Assembly: GCA_046329815.1 (NCBI GenBank)
Contig: JAXLTY010000002.1
Location: forward strand, 1,240,001-1,304,000
Length of the DNA: 64,000 nucleotides
Direction: 5' to 3'
From: JADJSS01 sp046329815
Lineage (GTDB): Bacteria > Bacteroidota > Bacteroidia > Chitinophagales > JADIYW01
Position 1 is the stretch's first letter. Each line of letters begins with the position of its first letter. A program made the position numbers and the translations under genes. The notes beneath the pieces were generated by a model. That model saw only the letters and a list, made by a program, of their open reading frames with translations, was not told where the DNA came from and ran no database searches. Shown here piece by piece: positions 45,635 to 53,255 of the stretch.

Positions 45635-46288
45635 ATGTCACGAACTGCTTTATTAGTTGGCGCCACCGGTTTGGTTGGCGGTCATGTTTTAGAATTGTTG
45701 CTGCAAGATGCGGCTTATGATACGGTAATTGTACTGACGAGAAAATCATTGAATATAAATCATCCGAAATTAAGGGAAGTTATTATAGATTTTAACCGAC
45801 TTAATGCTTTTGCCGATGAGATAAATGCTGATGTTATCTTTTGCTGTTTAGGCACGACCATAAAAGTGGCAGGTTCAAAAGAAGTATTTAAAAAAGTAGA
45901 TTACGAATATCCATATCAGATTGCGCAGGTAGCTAAGAAGAACGGCTCGAGCAAGTATTTACTGGTTTCTGCATTAGGCGCTAATAAAAATTCGATGATT
46001 TTTTACAACCAGGTGAAAGGTGAACTGGAAGATGCAATAAGCGCATTGAATTTCGATGCATTTCATGTGTTGCAGCCATCATTAATTATTGGTGAGCGCA
46101 CCGAATCGCGATTAGGTGAAGGCATTGCACAGAAGTTGTCGCCGGTTTTTGATGCCGTAATGTTTGGACCGCTTTCTAAATATAAATCTATCAAAGCAGA
46201 ACAGATCGCCAAAGCGATGGTGCATTATTCCAAACTTTCGGACAAAGGTGTGTTTAAGCATGAGAGCGATGAGCTGCAAAAGGTGTAA
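45635..46288 (+). CDS. NAD(P)-binding oxidoreductase (atypical SDR)
   Basis: 217 residues from ATG 45635; the extension to 45608 starts with TTG. The Rossmann motif LLVGATGLVGGHVL (GxxGxxG) is at the N-terminus; the core continues with VIFCCLGTTIKVAGSKEVF, YLLVSALGANKNSMIFYNQVKGELE with a YxxxK pair, and HVLQPSLIIGER. This matches the HTATIP2-like atypical short-chain dehydrogenase group. Substrate unknown. A REP palindrome follows its stop codon. Confidence 0.87.
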   Translation: MSRTALLVGATGLVGGHVLELLLQDAAYDTVIVLTRKSLNINHPKLREVIIDFNRLNAFADEINADVIFCCLGTTIKVAGSKEVFKKVDYEYPYQIAQVAKKNGSSKYLLVSALGANKNSMIFYNQVKGELEDAISALNFDAFHVLQPSLIIGERTESRLGEGIAQKLSPVFDAVMFGPLSKYKSIKAEQIAKAMVHYSKLSDKGVFKHESDELQKV

Positions 46289-46290
46289 TA

Positions 46291-46330
46291 TGAAAGTGTC
46301 AGTACGGTTTAAAACCGTCTGACACTTTCA
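46291..46330. repeat. REP-like palindrome 1
   Basis: 40 bases, nearly perfect: tgaaagtgtcag ... ctgacactttca, with the inner acggttt/aaaccgt of the family. It follows the SDR stop by two bases and may stop transcription. A partial right half lies at 46331-46350. Confidence 0.85.
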
Positions 46331-46370
46331 TGGTTGAGACCGTACTGATGTTATAGATTAGTATATTGTT

Positions 46371-46449
46371 CATATATCAGACGGTTGAAACCGTTCTGAT
46401 ACATGAACTTCTGAAATGCATCAGCACAATTAAAATTGTTGACACATTG
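46371..46449. repeat. REP-like palindrome 2 and a diverged third copy
   Basis: tatcagacggtt-gaa-accgttctgata at 46375-46402, then a weaker copy atgcatcagcacaatt ... aattgttgacacat at 46415-46447. Both lie just before the transposase gene. Confidence 0.75.
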
Positions 46450-46485
46450 ATTAAATTTATTGTAACAAATCAAAATAAAATACTA

Positions 46486-47073
46486 GTGCAGTTACAACAA
46501 GATGAAATATATCATATCTATAATCAGGGAAATAATAAACAACTTATATTCTTCCAGGAAAAAAATTATCATTATTTCTTAAATCAAATTAATAAGTTTG
46601 TAAAACCCTATTGCAATATTATAGCATATTGTTTAATGCCAAATCATTTTCATTTCCTTGTTCAAACAAATTCATTTGGCACTGATAAAATAAAACATGG
46701 AAATATTGAGATTACAAATCTTTCTAATGGTTTCAGAAGATTGCAGAGCAGTTATGCTCAGGCAATAAACAAACAGGAAAACAGAACTGGTTCGCTGTTT
46801 CGTCAAAATACAAAATCAAAATTAATTGCAGGTCATTCTAATGACTATCTGTTTACTTGCTTTAATTATATTCATCAGAATCCGCTGAAAGCAGGATTGG
46901 TTTCAAAGATGGAAGACTGGGAATTTTCTTCCTTTAATGAATATTTAAAGCGTTCAAATAGCAGTATTTGTTCAACAGAAACCGCTGAAAAGTATTTGAA
47001 TATTAGTATCGATACGTTTTATAAAGATGCTTACCAGATAATTGACGAAGGTAAAATGAAAAATATATTTTGA
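46486..47073 (+). mobile_element. REP-associated tyrosine transposase (RAYT), Y1_Tnp / IS200-like
   Basis: 195 residues if translation starts at GTG 46486 (VQLQQDEIYHIYNQGNN); the frame is open further upstream but runs through REP palindromes with only a TTG. The IS200/IS605 core is present: YCLMPNHFHFLVQ with the HxH metal site, the catalytic Tyr in RRLQSSYAQAINKQENRTGSLF, and YIHQNPLKAGLV. RAYTs are single-copy HUH-type nucleases that act on REP palindromes. Here REP-like palindromes on both sides match that role. Left-flank copies begin 37 bases before the gene. Confidence 0.9.
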
Positions 47074-47148
47074 GTAGTCAGCACAGCTAAAGCTATTTGT
47101 ATCTTTTAATTGTTAACTAGTTAGTACAACTAATGCTGTCTTTTTAAC

Positions 47149-47383
47149 AAATGTATCAGACGGTTGTAAACGTGCTGATACATTTAAACATTACAAAAGC
47201 ATAAATATAGTAGTCATACATCTAAAGCTGTCTGACTAGTTTATAACAAATGTGGCAGACGGTTGTAACCGTGCTGACTCATTTAGACATTACTAAAGTA
47301 TAAATATAGTAGTCATACATCTAAAGCTGTCTGACTAGTTTATAACAAATGTATCAGACGGTTGTAACCGTTCTGACTCATTT
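47149..47383. repeat. Three REP palindromes in a 99-bp tandem
   Basis: Copies at 47149-47185, 47248-47284 and 47347-47383, consensus aaatgtatcagacggtt ... accgtnctgatacattt. Start-to-start spacing is exactly 99 bases; the spacers between them also match (agtcatacatctaaagctgtctgac). Together they fill the 315-base gap after the transposase. Confidence 0.9.
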
Positions 47384-47388
47384 GCTAT

Positions 47389-48015
47389 TTATTCTACTTT
47401 AAACGCAATTCCGGGTAATTTGCGTGTCATGTTATCTGGACCCAACACTTTGATTTCTTCAAAATAATAAATATCACCTGGTGATGCTTTGCTGATTGCT
47501 TTTAAAGCATCTTTATTAAAAATACTTCCTTTGTTATGTATTAAATGTGGAATTTCGTTTTTGGGTTGCCAGAATAAGTCAAAACTTGTAATTGTAAAAC
47601 CTGCATCGAAATAAAAAAAATCATACTTTAAAGATAGTTCTTTAAATGTTTTGATATCTGAAACATTTAATCTTCCTCCCTGCATACCATTAATATCAAT
47701 CCATGGATTGGGTATCATTCTAGTTATAAAGTTGACAGTATCAATTACTACATTATCTTTATCTGCAACTAAAACCGTAGCATATCCTTGTGATTTACAA
47801 GTAGCCATACATTTACAGCTATCATTACATTTTATTGAAATTTCAGTAGATATTAATTTATAGTTTTTACAATCCAGTTTATCAAAAGCGAATTCAATCG
47901 GATTGTCAATTCCTATGTAGAGAATATTCATCTTATCAAATGAAATAACAGTTTCTTGCGCATGTAAAGTAAATGTGCAGATGAATAGAAATAATATCGT
48001 TATACCTTTTCTCAT
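47389..48015 (-). CDS. GldM C-terminal-domain-like secreted protein, copy 1
   Basis: 208 residues with a signal peptide (about 1-19, FTLHAQ). The mature region starts with a GldM-C-type strand pattern, MNILYIGIDNPIEFAF, and a Cys-containing segment CNDSCKCMATCKSQG that may form disulfides or bind metal. The second half is beta-rich, ending KLPGIAFKVE. GldM is the T9SS periplasmic motor shaft; this short protein has only its C-terminal-like domain and no anchor, so it is not GldM itself. The paralogue at 48022 lies 6 bases upstream in the same unit. Confidence 0.7.
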   Translation of the reverse strand: MRKGITILFLFICTFTLHAQETVISFDKMNILYIGIDNPIEFAFDKLDCKNYKLISTEISIKCNDSCKCMATCKSQGYATVLVADKDNVVIDTVNFITRMIPNPWIDINGMQGGRLNVSDIKTFKELSLKYDFFYFDAGFTITSFDLFWQPKNEIPHLIHNKGSIFNKDALKAISKASPGDIYYFEEIKVLGPDNMTRKLPGIAFKVE

Positions 48016-48021
48016 TTTTCT

Positions 48022-48648
48022 TTAATCAATTTTAAAAGCAATACCGGATATTTTTCTTTCTTTTTTATTGGGTTCAATAACAATAATATCTTCAAAATAG
48101 ATTACATCATTAAGTGTTGTTTTACATAGTATTTCTTTAGTTTTTGTAGAAAAGACTGCACCATAATTTCTAGAACTTGCAATTAAAGTATCATTATGAT
48201 ATTTTAAGACACTAAATTCTTTTATTGAAAATTGGGCTTCTTCTGAATATTCAAAATTTTTACTGTAAACTTTTAATGCATTTTGATTACAAAATTTATA
48301 ATAATAATGACCGCATGAACCAGAAGTAACTGAAATAACCGGATCAGGCAATGCAATTGTTCGATAATTAGAAGAATCAATCACTTTGCCGTTTTTTGCT
48401 TTTAGATAAATGGTTGTTGTTCCAAGACTATCAGGATTGATGGTGCATTTACAATTGTCTTTGTAAGATATTTTCCCGTTATTAGTTTCTACTATGTAAT
48501 TACTACAATCTTTGCCATTAACGGCAAATGTGAATGGGTTTTCAATACCTGCAAACAACACATTTACTTTAACGGCACTTACCACTGCATGTTGCGCAGG
48601 CGCAATGTAAGTAAGCAATATAAAAACTATAGTGCAGATTTTTTGCAT
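48022..48648 (-). CDS. GldM C-terminal-domain-like secreted protein, copy 2
   Basis: 208 residues with a signal peptide (about 1-17, TYIAPAQ). It shares with copy 1 the start VNVLFAGIENPFTFAVNG, the cluster YKDNCKCTI, and the ending ERKISGIAFKID. Overall identity is low but the layout and length are the same. First gene of a two-gene unit. REP palindromes border the pair on both sides (47347-47383 and 48723-48759). Function unknown. Confidence 0.7.
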   Translation of the reverse strand: MQKICTIVFILLTYIAPAQHAVVSAVKVNVLFAGIENPFTFAVNGKDCSNYIVETNNGKISYKDNCKCTINPDSLGTTTIYLKAKNGKVIDSSNYRTIALPDPVISVTSGSCGHYYYKFCNQNALKVYSKNFEYSEEAQFSIKEFSVLKYHNDTLIASSRNYGAVFSTKTKEILCKTTLNDVIYFEDIIVIEPNKKERKISGIAFKID

Positions 48649-48722
48649 ATATAAAGAAACGAAAACTTTTGTATAATATTTTGTGGTTTATGATATAAGA
48701 ATCAAGGTAGAATACTCTTAAT

Positions 48723-48759
48723 AAATGTATCAGACGGTTCTAACCGTGCTGATACATTT
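48723..48759. repeat. REP-like palindrome upstream of the GldM-like pair
   Basis: aaatgtatcagacggtt-c-taaccgtgctgatacattt matches the 47.1-47.4 kb copies closely, 1.3 kb from the nearest of them. Confidence 0.88.
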
Positions 48760-48812
48760 AGGCATTACAAAAACAAAAAAGTAGTACTTTCCTTGCATTA
48801 CAAAAGCAAAAG

Positions 48813-49054
48813 GTAATCTTCGAAAAAGAGTTTCGAATAATGAAAAGGCAAATTGTAATCTTCGAGAAAGAGTTTCGAAGAATGAAAAGGCAAACAATAT
48901 TATTCGAAAAGTATTTTCTAACAATGAAAAAGTAAATATTATTATTCGAAAAGACTTTTCGAATAAAATAAAAAAGAAAAGTAATGTTCGGAAAGCGTTT
49001 TCAAATGAAATAAAAGAGCAAAGTAATCTTTGATAAGTATTTTCGAATGAACTG
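48813..49054. repeat. Tandem array of 42-bp units, each with a ttcgaa hairpin
   Basis: Five complete units start at 48813, 48855, 48897, 48939 and 48981, with a sixth, shorter one at 49023. Each unit holds the inverted pattern attcgaaaa-nnn-ttttcgaat; it is perfect in the fourth unit. The period is exactly twice 21. The rest of the gap (48649-49164) holds the REP copy and no gene. Confidence 0.88.
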
Positions 49055-49164
49055 TTAAGAAGATTTAATTTATTAAAACTCTTTTTAAACGTATATAATA
49101 AGTCAATTCATATTGCGTTATAGTGATAGCATTTACTTTTCTGCTCACTAAAAATAACAACACT

Positions 49165-49794
49165 ATGAAAAAGAAAAAAGCTATCCTTAATTTATCGAAC
49201 GCTACCAATACAGATGCTATCAATAAGGCAAATCTTATTGTTTCCAAGATGACCAACAATGCCGCTTTTCCGTCGCCAATGCCGGCTTTGAGTTTGCTTA
49301 GTAACAATGCTGCAATATTAACAAAGAAGATGACCGAACAAAAGGATGCTTTTAAAACCTATCAACAAAAAACGCAGGAAGTCAACGATGCATACGATAA
49401 TTTAATTGAAGTAATGAAAGAAGAAGCAAATTATGTAAGCATTGCATCCGGCGGTGATGAAGCTGCAATCATCAGCGCCGGATTTGATGTGCGCAAACCG
49501 AATACACCACGCGGTTTGCTGCCTGCTCCTAAAAATATGCGTATCATGGAAGGCGCGAATGACGGTGAAGTAATGGTGAAGTGGAATAAAGTAAGCGGTG
49601 CGAAAAGTTTTATTATTGAAAAGACCGACACGCCTGACGACAAAGGAAGCTGGAAATTTGTTATGGTAGTGACTGACACGCAATGTAAACTGATAAATCT
49701 GCCATCAGGAAGTAAAATATGGCTGCGTGTGGCGGCTATTAATGCAGCAGGAAAAGGTGCATACAGCAATCCGGCGGCAAAGACTGTTCCTTAG
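49165..49794 (+). CDS. Hypothetical protein with fibronectin type III domain
   Basis: 209 residues from ATG 49165 (MKKKKAILNLSNAT), preferred over 49123, which adds a hydrophobic tail lacking signal-peptide form. Residues 1-100 are helical and repetitive (KDAFKTYQQKTQEVNDAYDN); a Pro-rich joint (TPRGLLPAPKNMR) leads to a fibronectin-III-like domain (VMVKWNKVSGAKSFIIEK, WLRVAAINAAGKGAYSNP). No signal peptide. It resembles in layout the gene at 9750-10460. Function unknown; scaffold or surface-related is a guess. Confidence 0.72.
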   Translation: MKKKKAILNLSNATNTDAINKANLIVSKMTNNAAFPSPMPALSLLSNNAAILTKKMTEQKDAFKTYQQKTQEVNDAYDNLIEVMKEEANYVSIASGGDEAAIISAGFDVRKPNTPRGLLPAPKNMRIMEGANDGEVMVKWNKVSGAKSFIIEKTDTPDDKGSWKFVMVVTDTQCKLINLPSGSKIWLRVAAINAAGKGAYSNPAAKTVP

Positions 49795-49812
49795 TAGTAA
49801 ATAATGCGTTTG

Positions 49813-50703
49813 TTATTTCACCAGCAAGATCTCGTTGACTTGTTTGTTAATGTTTTCGGCAATTTTATTGGTAGGCAAATCATTCGGGTCGCGATTGAAC
49901 GGATCTTCGATTTCTTCTGCTATTAATTCCAAACTTACGAGTACATAAAAGATAAATATCAGTACCGGAATTACGAAATAGCCCAATGAGAATACAAAGC
50001 CGTATGGAAACGACATGACATAAAAGAAAATGAATTTCTTGATAAACAAATTATAAGAAAAAGGTATCGGTGTATTTTTGATACGTTCGCAACCGCCGCA
50101 AACATCCGTAAAAGAACTCAGTTCGTTGTTAATAAACAACAGATGTTCAGGAATGATCTTTTTAGCATTCATCAATTCATTGGTACGATTCATCATCATC
50201 ATTGCTACCTGGTTCGGAATATGATGCGCCTGCTCGTCGATGTTCTCCAGTTCCGGATGTTCAATTTCATCTAACAGTAAACGCGTAGATTCGGACGCTA
50301 AATGATTGCTTAAAACCGATGCGTATAAACCAATAGTTTCTGCATAAAACGTCCTGTTGTCGTGATCATCTGCCGGAAAGATAGCATCTAATTTGATTGC
50401 GAGATTTCTTGATGTATTCACCAATTGTCCCCAAAGTCGTCTGCCTTCCCACCATCTGTCGTACGCCGTGTTGGTTCTGAAAACTAATAATAAAGAAAGC
50501 ACTAAACCCAATAAACTGTGAATTACCGTCAGGTTTTTCGCCATGTTCTCTTTGCTTAATTGTAAAATATTCAGTTCTAAAAAAACGATAGCTGCCGCAT
50601 ACAAACCAATAAAAAACAACATTGGAAACAAACGCTGAATCGTGTCTGCTTTATGTATTCTGAAAATAAATGTAAACCACTCTTTAGGATTGTACGCAAT
50701 CAT
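49813..50703 (-). CDS. Bestrophin family protein (UPF0187/YneE)
   Basis: 296 residues with hydrophobic segments near 20-70 and 205-260. Landmarks: LGLVLSLLLVFRTNTAYDRWWEGRRLWGQLVNTSRN, HHIPNQVAMMMM and RIKNTPIPFSYNLFIKKFIFFYVMSFPYG. Bacterial bestrophins form pentameric anion channels in the inner membrane. Divergent neighbours: it converges on the fibronectin gene at 49794 and lies behind rocD on the same strand. Confidence 0.93.
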   Translation of the reverse strand: MIAYNPKEWFTFIFRIHKADTIQRLFPMLFFIGLYAAAIVFLELNILQLSKENMAKNLTVIHSLLGLVLSLLLVFRTNTAYDRWWEGRRLWGQLVNTSRNLAIKLDAIFPADDHDNRTFYAETIGLYASVLSNHLASESTRLLLDEIEHPELENIDEQAHHIPNQVAMMMMNRTNELMNAKKIIPEHLLFINNELSSFTDVCGGCERIKNTPIPFSYNLFIKKFIFFYVMSFPYGFVFSLGYFVIPVLIFIFYVLVSLELIAEEIEDPFNRDPNDLPTNKIAENINKQVNEILLVK

Positions 50704-50723
50704 AAAATTCTGCTGCTTATGAA

Positions 50724-51983
50724 TTACGCCAATACTGAAACTACCGCATCAATAGATGCTTTGATGATACCAACAGCTTCTTTGATTTGTGCTTCCGTAA
50801 TCACTAATGGCGGCGCGAAACGAATGATGTTGCCATGAGTAGGTTTTGCCAATAATCCGTTGTCACGCATCTTTAAGCAAAGGTTCCAGGCCAATTCGCC
50901 GTCTGTATTCCAGTTGTGTTCTGTTTCTTCGTTTGTTTTAATCACCATTGCATTCAACAAACCTTTACCACGCACTAAATCAATTACCGGATGGTTTAAA
51001 TTCTGTAATTCAGCTCTGAATATTTCGCCCATTTTCGCTGAATTATCCGCCAGGTTTTCTTCTACAATTACTTTCAATGATTCCATCGCTACTGCACATG
51101 CCAACGGATTGCCACCAAAGGTGCTGCCATGTTCGCCCGGTTTGATGCACAACATAATTTCGTCGTTTGCCAATACCGCACTTACCGGCATTGTTCCACC
51201 ACTTAATGCTTTACCTAATACTAAAATATCCGGTTTAACGTTTTCGTGGTCGCATGCCATCATTTTTCCGGTACGCGCGATACCTGTCTGCACTTCATCC
51301 GCAATAAATAATACATTATTCTTTGTACACAACTCACGAACTTTGGTCAAATAACCAGCATCCGGAACAACTACGCCTGCTTCGCCCTGAATTGGCTCCA
51401 TCATAAAACCGGCAACATTTTTATCCTGCAGCGCAGCTTCCAACGCTTCAATATTATTGTATGGAATTTTTACGATACCAGGCACATAAGGACCAAAGCC
51501 ACCGTAAGAAGAAGGATCAGTAGAAGAAGAAATAGCCGCAATAGAGCGTCCCCAAAAATTGTTTTCGCAAACGATGATGACTGCTTTATTCTTTTCAATG
51601 CCTTTTACATCATAACCCCAACGACGCGCTAATTTGAATGCTGTTTCACCGCCTTCAACGCCTGTGTTCATCGGCAATACTTTATCGTATCCTAAAAGGT
51701 TGGTGATGTATTCCATATACACACCTAATAAGTTGCTGTGGAACGCGCGAGATGTTAATGTCAGTACTTCTGCCTGTTGCTGCATTGCGTTTACAATTCG
51801 CGGATGGCAATGTCCCTGGTTAACCGCAGAATACGAAGACAAAAAATCCAGGTATTGCTTGCCGTTAACGTCCCAAACATGAACACCTTTTCCTTTTGCT
51901 AAAACGACCGGTAACGGATGGTAATTATGCGCTCCATATTTTTCTTCCAATGCTATAATCTGTTCTGCTGATAAGTTGTTCAT
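50724..51983 (-). CDS. rocD: Ornithine--oxo-acid transaminase
   Basis: 419 residues from ATG 51983 (MNNLSAEQII); the longer frame to 52046 crosses the promoter. It moves the delta-amino group of ornithine to 2-oxoglutarate, linking arginine and proline metabolism. It is a class III PLP aminotransferase: NTGVEGGETAFKLARRWGY, VAGFMMEPIQGEAGV, LFIADEVQTGIARTGK and the PLP lysine in VLGKALSGGTMPVSAVLAN. Next to bestrophin in the same direction. Confidence 0.95.
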   Translation of the reverse strand: MNNLSAEQIIALEEKYGAHNYHPLPVVLAKGKGVHVWDVNGKQYLDFLSSYSAVNQGHCHPRIVNAMQQQAEVLTLTSRAFHSNLLGVYMEYITNLLGYDKVLPMNTGVEGGETAFKLARRWGYDVKGIEKNKAVIIVCENNFWGRSIAAISSSTDPSSYGGFGPYVPGIVKIPYNNIEALEAALQDKNVAGFMMEPIQGEAGVVVPDAGYLTKVRELCTKNNVLFIADEVQTGIARTGKMMACDHENVKPDILVLGKALSGGTMPVSAVLANDEIMLCIKPGEHGSTFGGNPLACAVAMESLKVIVEENLADNSAKMGEIFRAELQNLNHPVIDLVRGKGLLNAMVIKTNEETEHNWNTDGELAWNLCLKMRDNGLLAKPTHGNIIRFAPPLVITEAQIKEAVGIIKASIDAVVSVLA

Positions 51984-52090
51984 ATTTGTTATTTTTACAA
52001 AACAAAGATAACACAAAAAAAGGAATTTTATTAGTTGTTGTAACAAGTAATTTGATCCTAAATACCTATAAGAACTTTAAAAATGGCAGT

Positions 52091-52480
52091 ATGAATGAGG
52101 AAATTTTAGACGCAAACGAGCCAATAACAGATGAATTTCATATTCTACAATGGTGGAGCGAATTCATACAAGGATATATGAAAGGCACACTCCTTTTTTG
52201 CATTGTTGCAACATTTATTTGCTTTATTTTCTACTTTAAAACTGATCCGATAATTAACTTGGTTTTAATTATCATTTATTTCAGCTTCGCAGTTCCGCTT
52301 TCTATGTTTTTCATTAAAATGATCCGAAAAGCAGAAATTGCGAATTATAAAAGAACTCACAATACATACAGCAGTATTAAAAAAACGATCCTTATCGTAC
52401 TGTCCATTATTGTGGCGATGATGATACCGATTATTGCTTTTTTTGCATTTATTGTTGCTATTCTACCAAAACATTGTTAG
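52091..52480 (+). CDS. Small membrane protein, member 1 of a three-gene cluster
   Basis: 129 residues from ATG 52091. It has a polar N-terminus ending HILQWWSEFIQGYMKG and four hydrophobic segments (LLFCIVATFICFIFYF, LVLIIIYFSFAVPLS, TILIVLSIIVAMMIPI, FFAFIVAIL). The WW-containing N-terminus recalls the motif of members 2 and 3, but homology is not certain. The longer frame from 51986 would overlap the rocD start and is rejected. Confidence 0.6.
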   Translation: MNEEILDANEPITDEFHILQWWSEFIQGYMKGTLLFCIVATFICFIFYFKTDPIINLVLIIIYFSFAVPLSMFFIKMIRKAEIANYKRTHNTYSSIKKTILIVLSIIVAMMIPIIAFFAFIVAILPKHC

Positions 52481-52484
52481 CGAT

Positions 52485-52847
52485 ATGAGTGACGATATTA
52501 TAGACAATGAATTTTATGATGAAGAAGTAATTCTTCCGAGAACCTGGTGGGAAAACCGCCGATTAAAATACAATAAGATTTGCCTGGCGTATGCTTTTAT
52601 AATTATTTTCATTGTACTGTTTCGCAATATCGGCGATACAATAGGAATAATACTGGAAATTACATTTTTTTACTGGATAGCCGGAAACATCGTTTATACC
52701 TTTTCTTGGATATTGGAAAACCTTTTGATAAAGATAGCTGATTTTAGTTTCAGTGAAAATATGCGTATTTTTATCTTTTGGTTTGGAATTATTATAACAT
52801 TTATTCCGCCTTCATTTTTTTTGGGTTTATTCTTAAGCGATTTTTAA
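52485..52847 (+). CDS. Small membrane protein with TWWExRRLKYN motif, member 2
   Basis: 120 residues from ATG 52485, 4 bases after the preceding stop. An acidic start (MSDDIIDNEFYDEEV) leads to ILPRTWWENRRLKYN, then three hydrophobic segments (CLAYAFIIIFIVLF, ITFFYWIAGNIVYTFSWIL, IFIFWFGIIITFIPPS). The TWWExRRLKYN motif is shared with member 3. No known family recognised. Confidence 0.65.
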   Translation: MSDDIIDNEFYDEEVILPRTWWENRRLKYNKICLAYAFIIIFIVLFRNIGDTIGIILEITFFYWIAGNIVYTFSWILENLLIKIADFSFSENMRIFIFWFGIIITFIPPSFFLGLFLSDF

Positions 52848-52852
52848 CAAAC

Positions 52853-53224
52853 ATGCAAGACGAACAACTCTTATTTCATCCGATACAGATACCTGCAAAA
52901 ACCTGGTGGGAAATGCGTCGCCTGAAATACAATATCATCGTTGGAAGTATAGGCGTACTCGTTGTCATCTTATTAAATATCTGGATGACCAAAGGCACTA
53001 CGTTTGACTGGCAGTTTTGCACGATTTCAATTGCTATCGGTTTCATTTACGCAATGATCTGCAACTTATGTTTTACGCTGCTTTGGATGCTCGACAACAT
53101 GAACTTCAATAACGAATTAGTTGATTTTCATTCACCAAAAAGAACATTTATTTTATATACTTTTGTGGCAGCTTCCTGCATGGTTCCGTTTGGCATTATG
53201 CATTTAGTGGTAAATTTATTGTAA
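52853..53224 (+). CDS. Small membrane protein with TWWExRRLKYN motif, member 3
   Basis: 123 residues from ATG 52853, 5 bases after member 2. It carries IPAKTWWEMRRLKYN at residues 15-29 and the same three-segment layout (IIVGSIGVLVVILLN, ISIAIGFIYAMICNLCF, LYTFVAASCMVPFGIM). A tandem paralogue of member 2. The M61 peptidase starts 31 bases later. Confidence 0.65.
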   Translation: MQDEQLLFHPIQIPAKTWWEMRRLKYNIIVGSIGVLVVILLNIWMTKGTTFDWQFCTISIAIGFIYAMICNLCFTLLWMLDNMNFNNELVDFHSPKRTFILYTFVAASCMVPFGIMHLVVNLL

Positions 53225-53255
53225 TTAAAAACTCATTATTATTTACGCTTCACTC

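Noticed and set aside
46366..46485. N-terminal extension of the RAYT from TTG 46366
   Set aside because: It runs through REP palindromes and adds residues that do not match the family; GTG 46486 is preferred.
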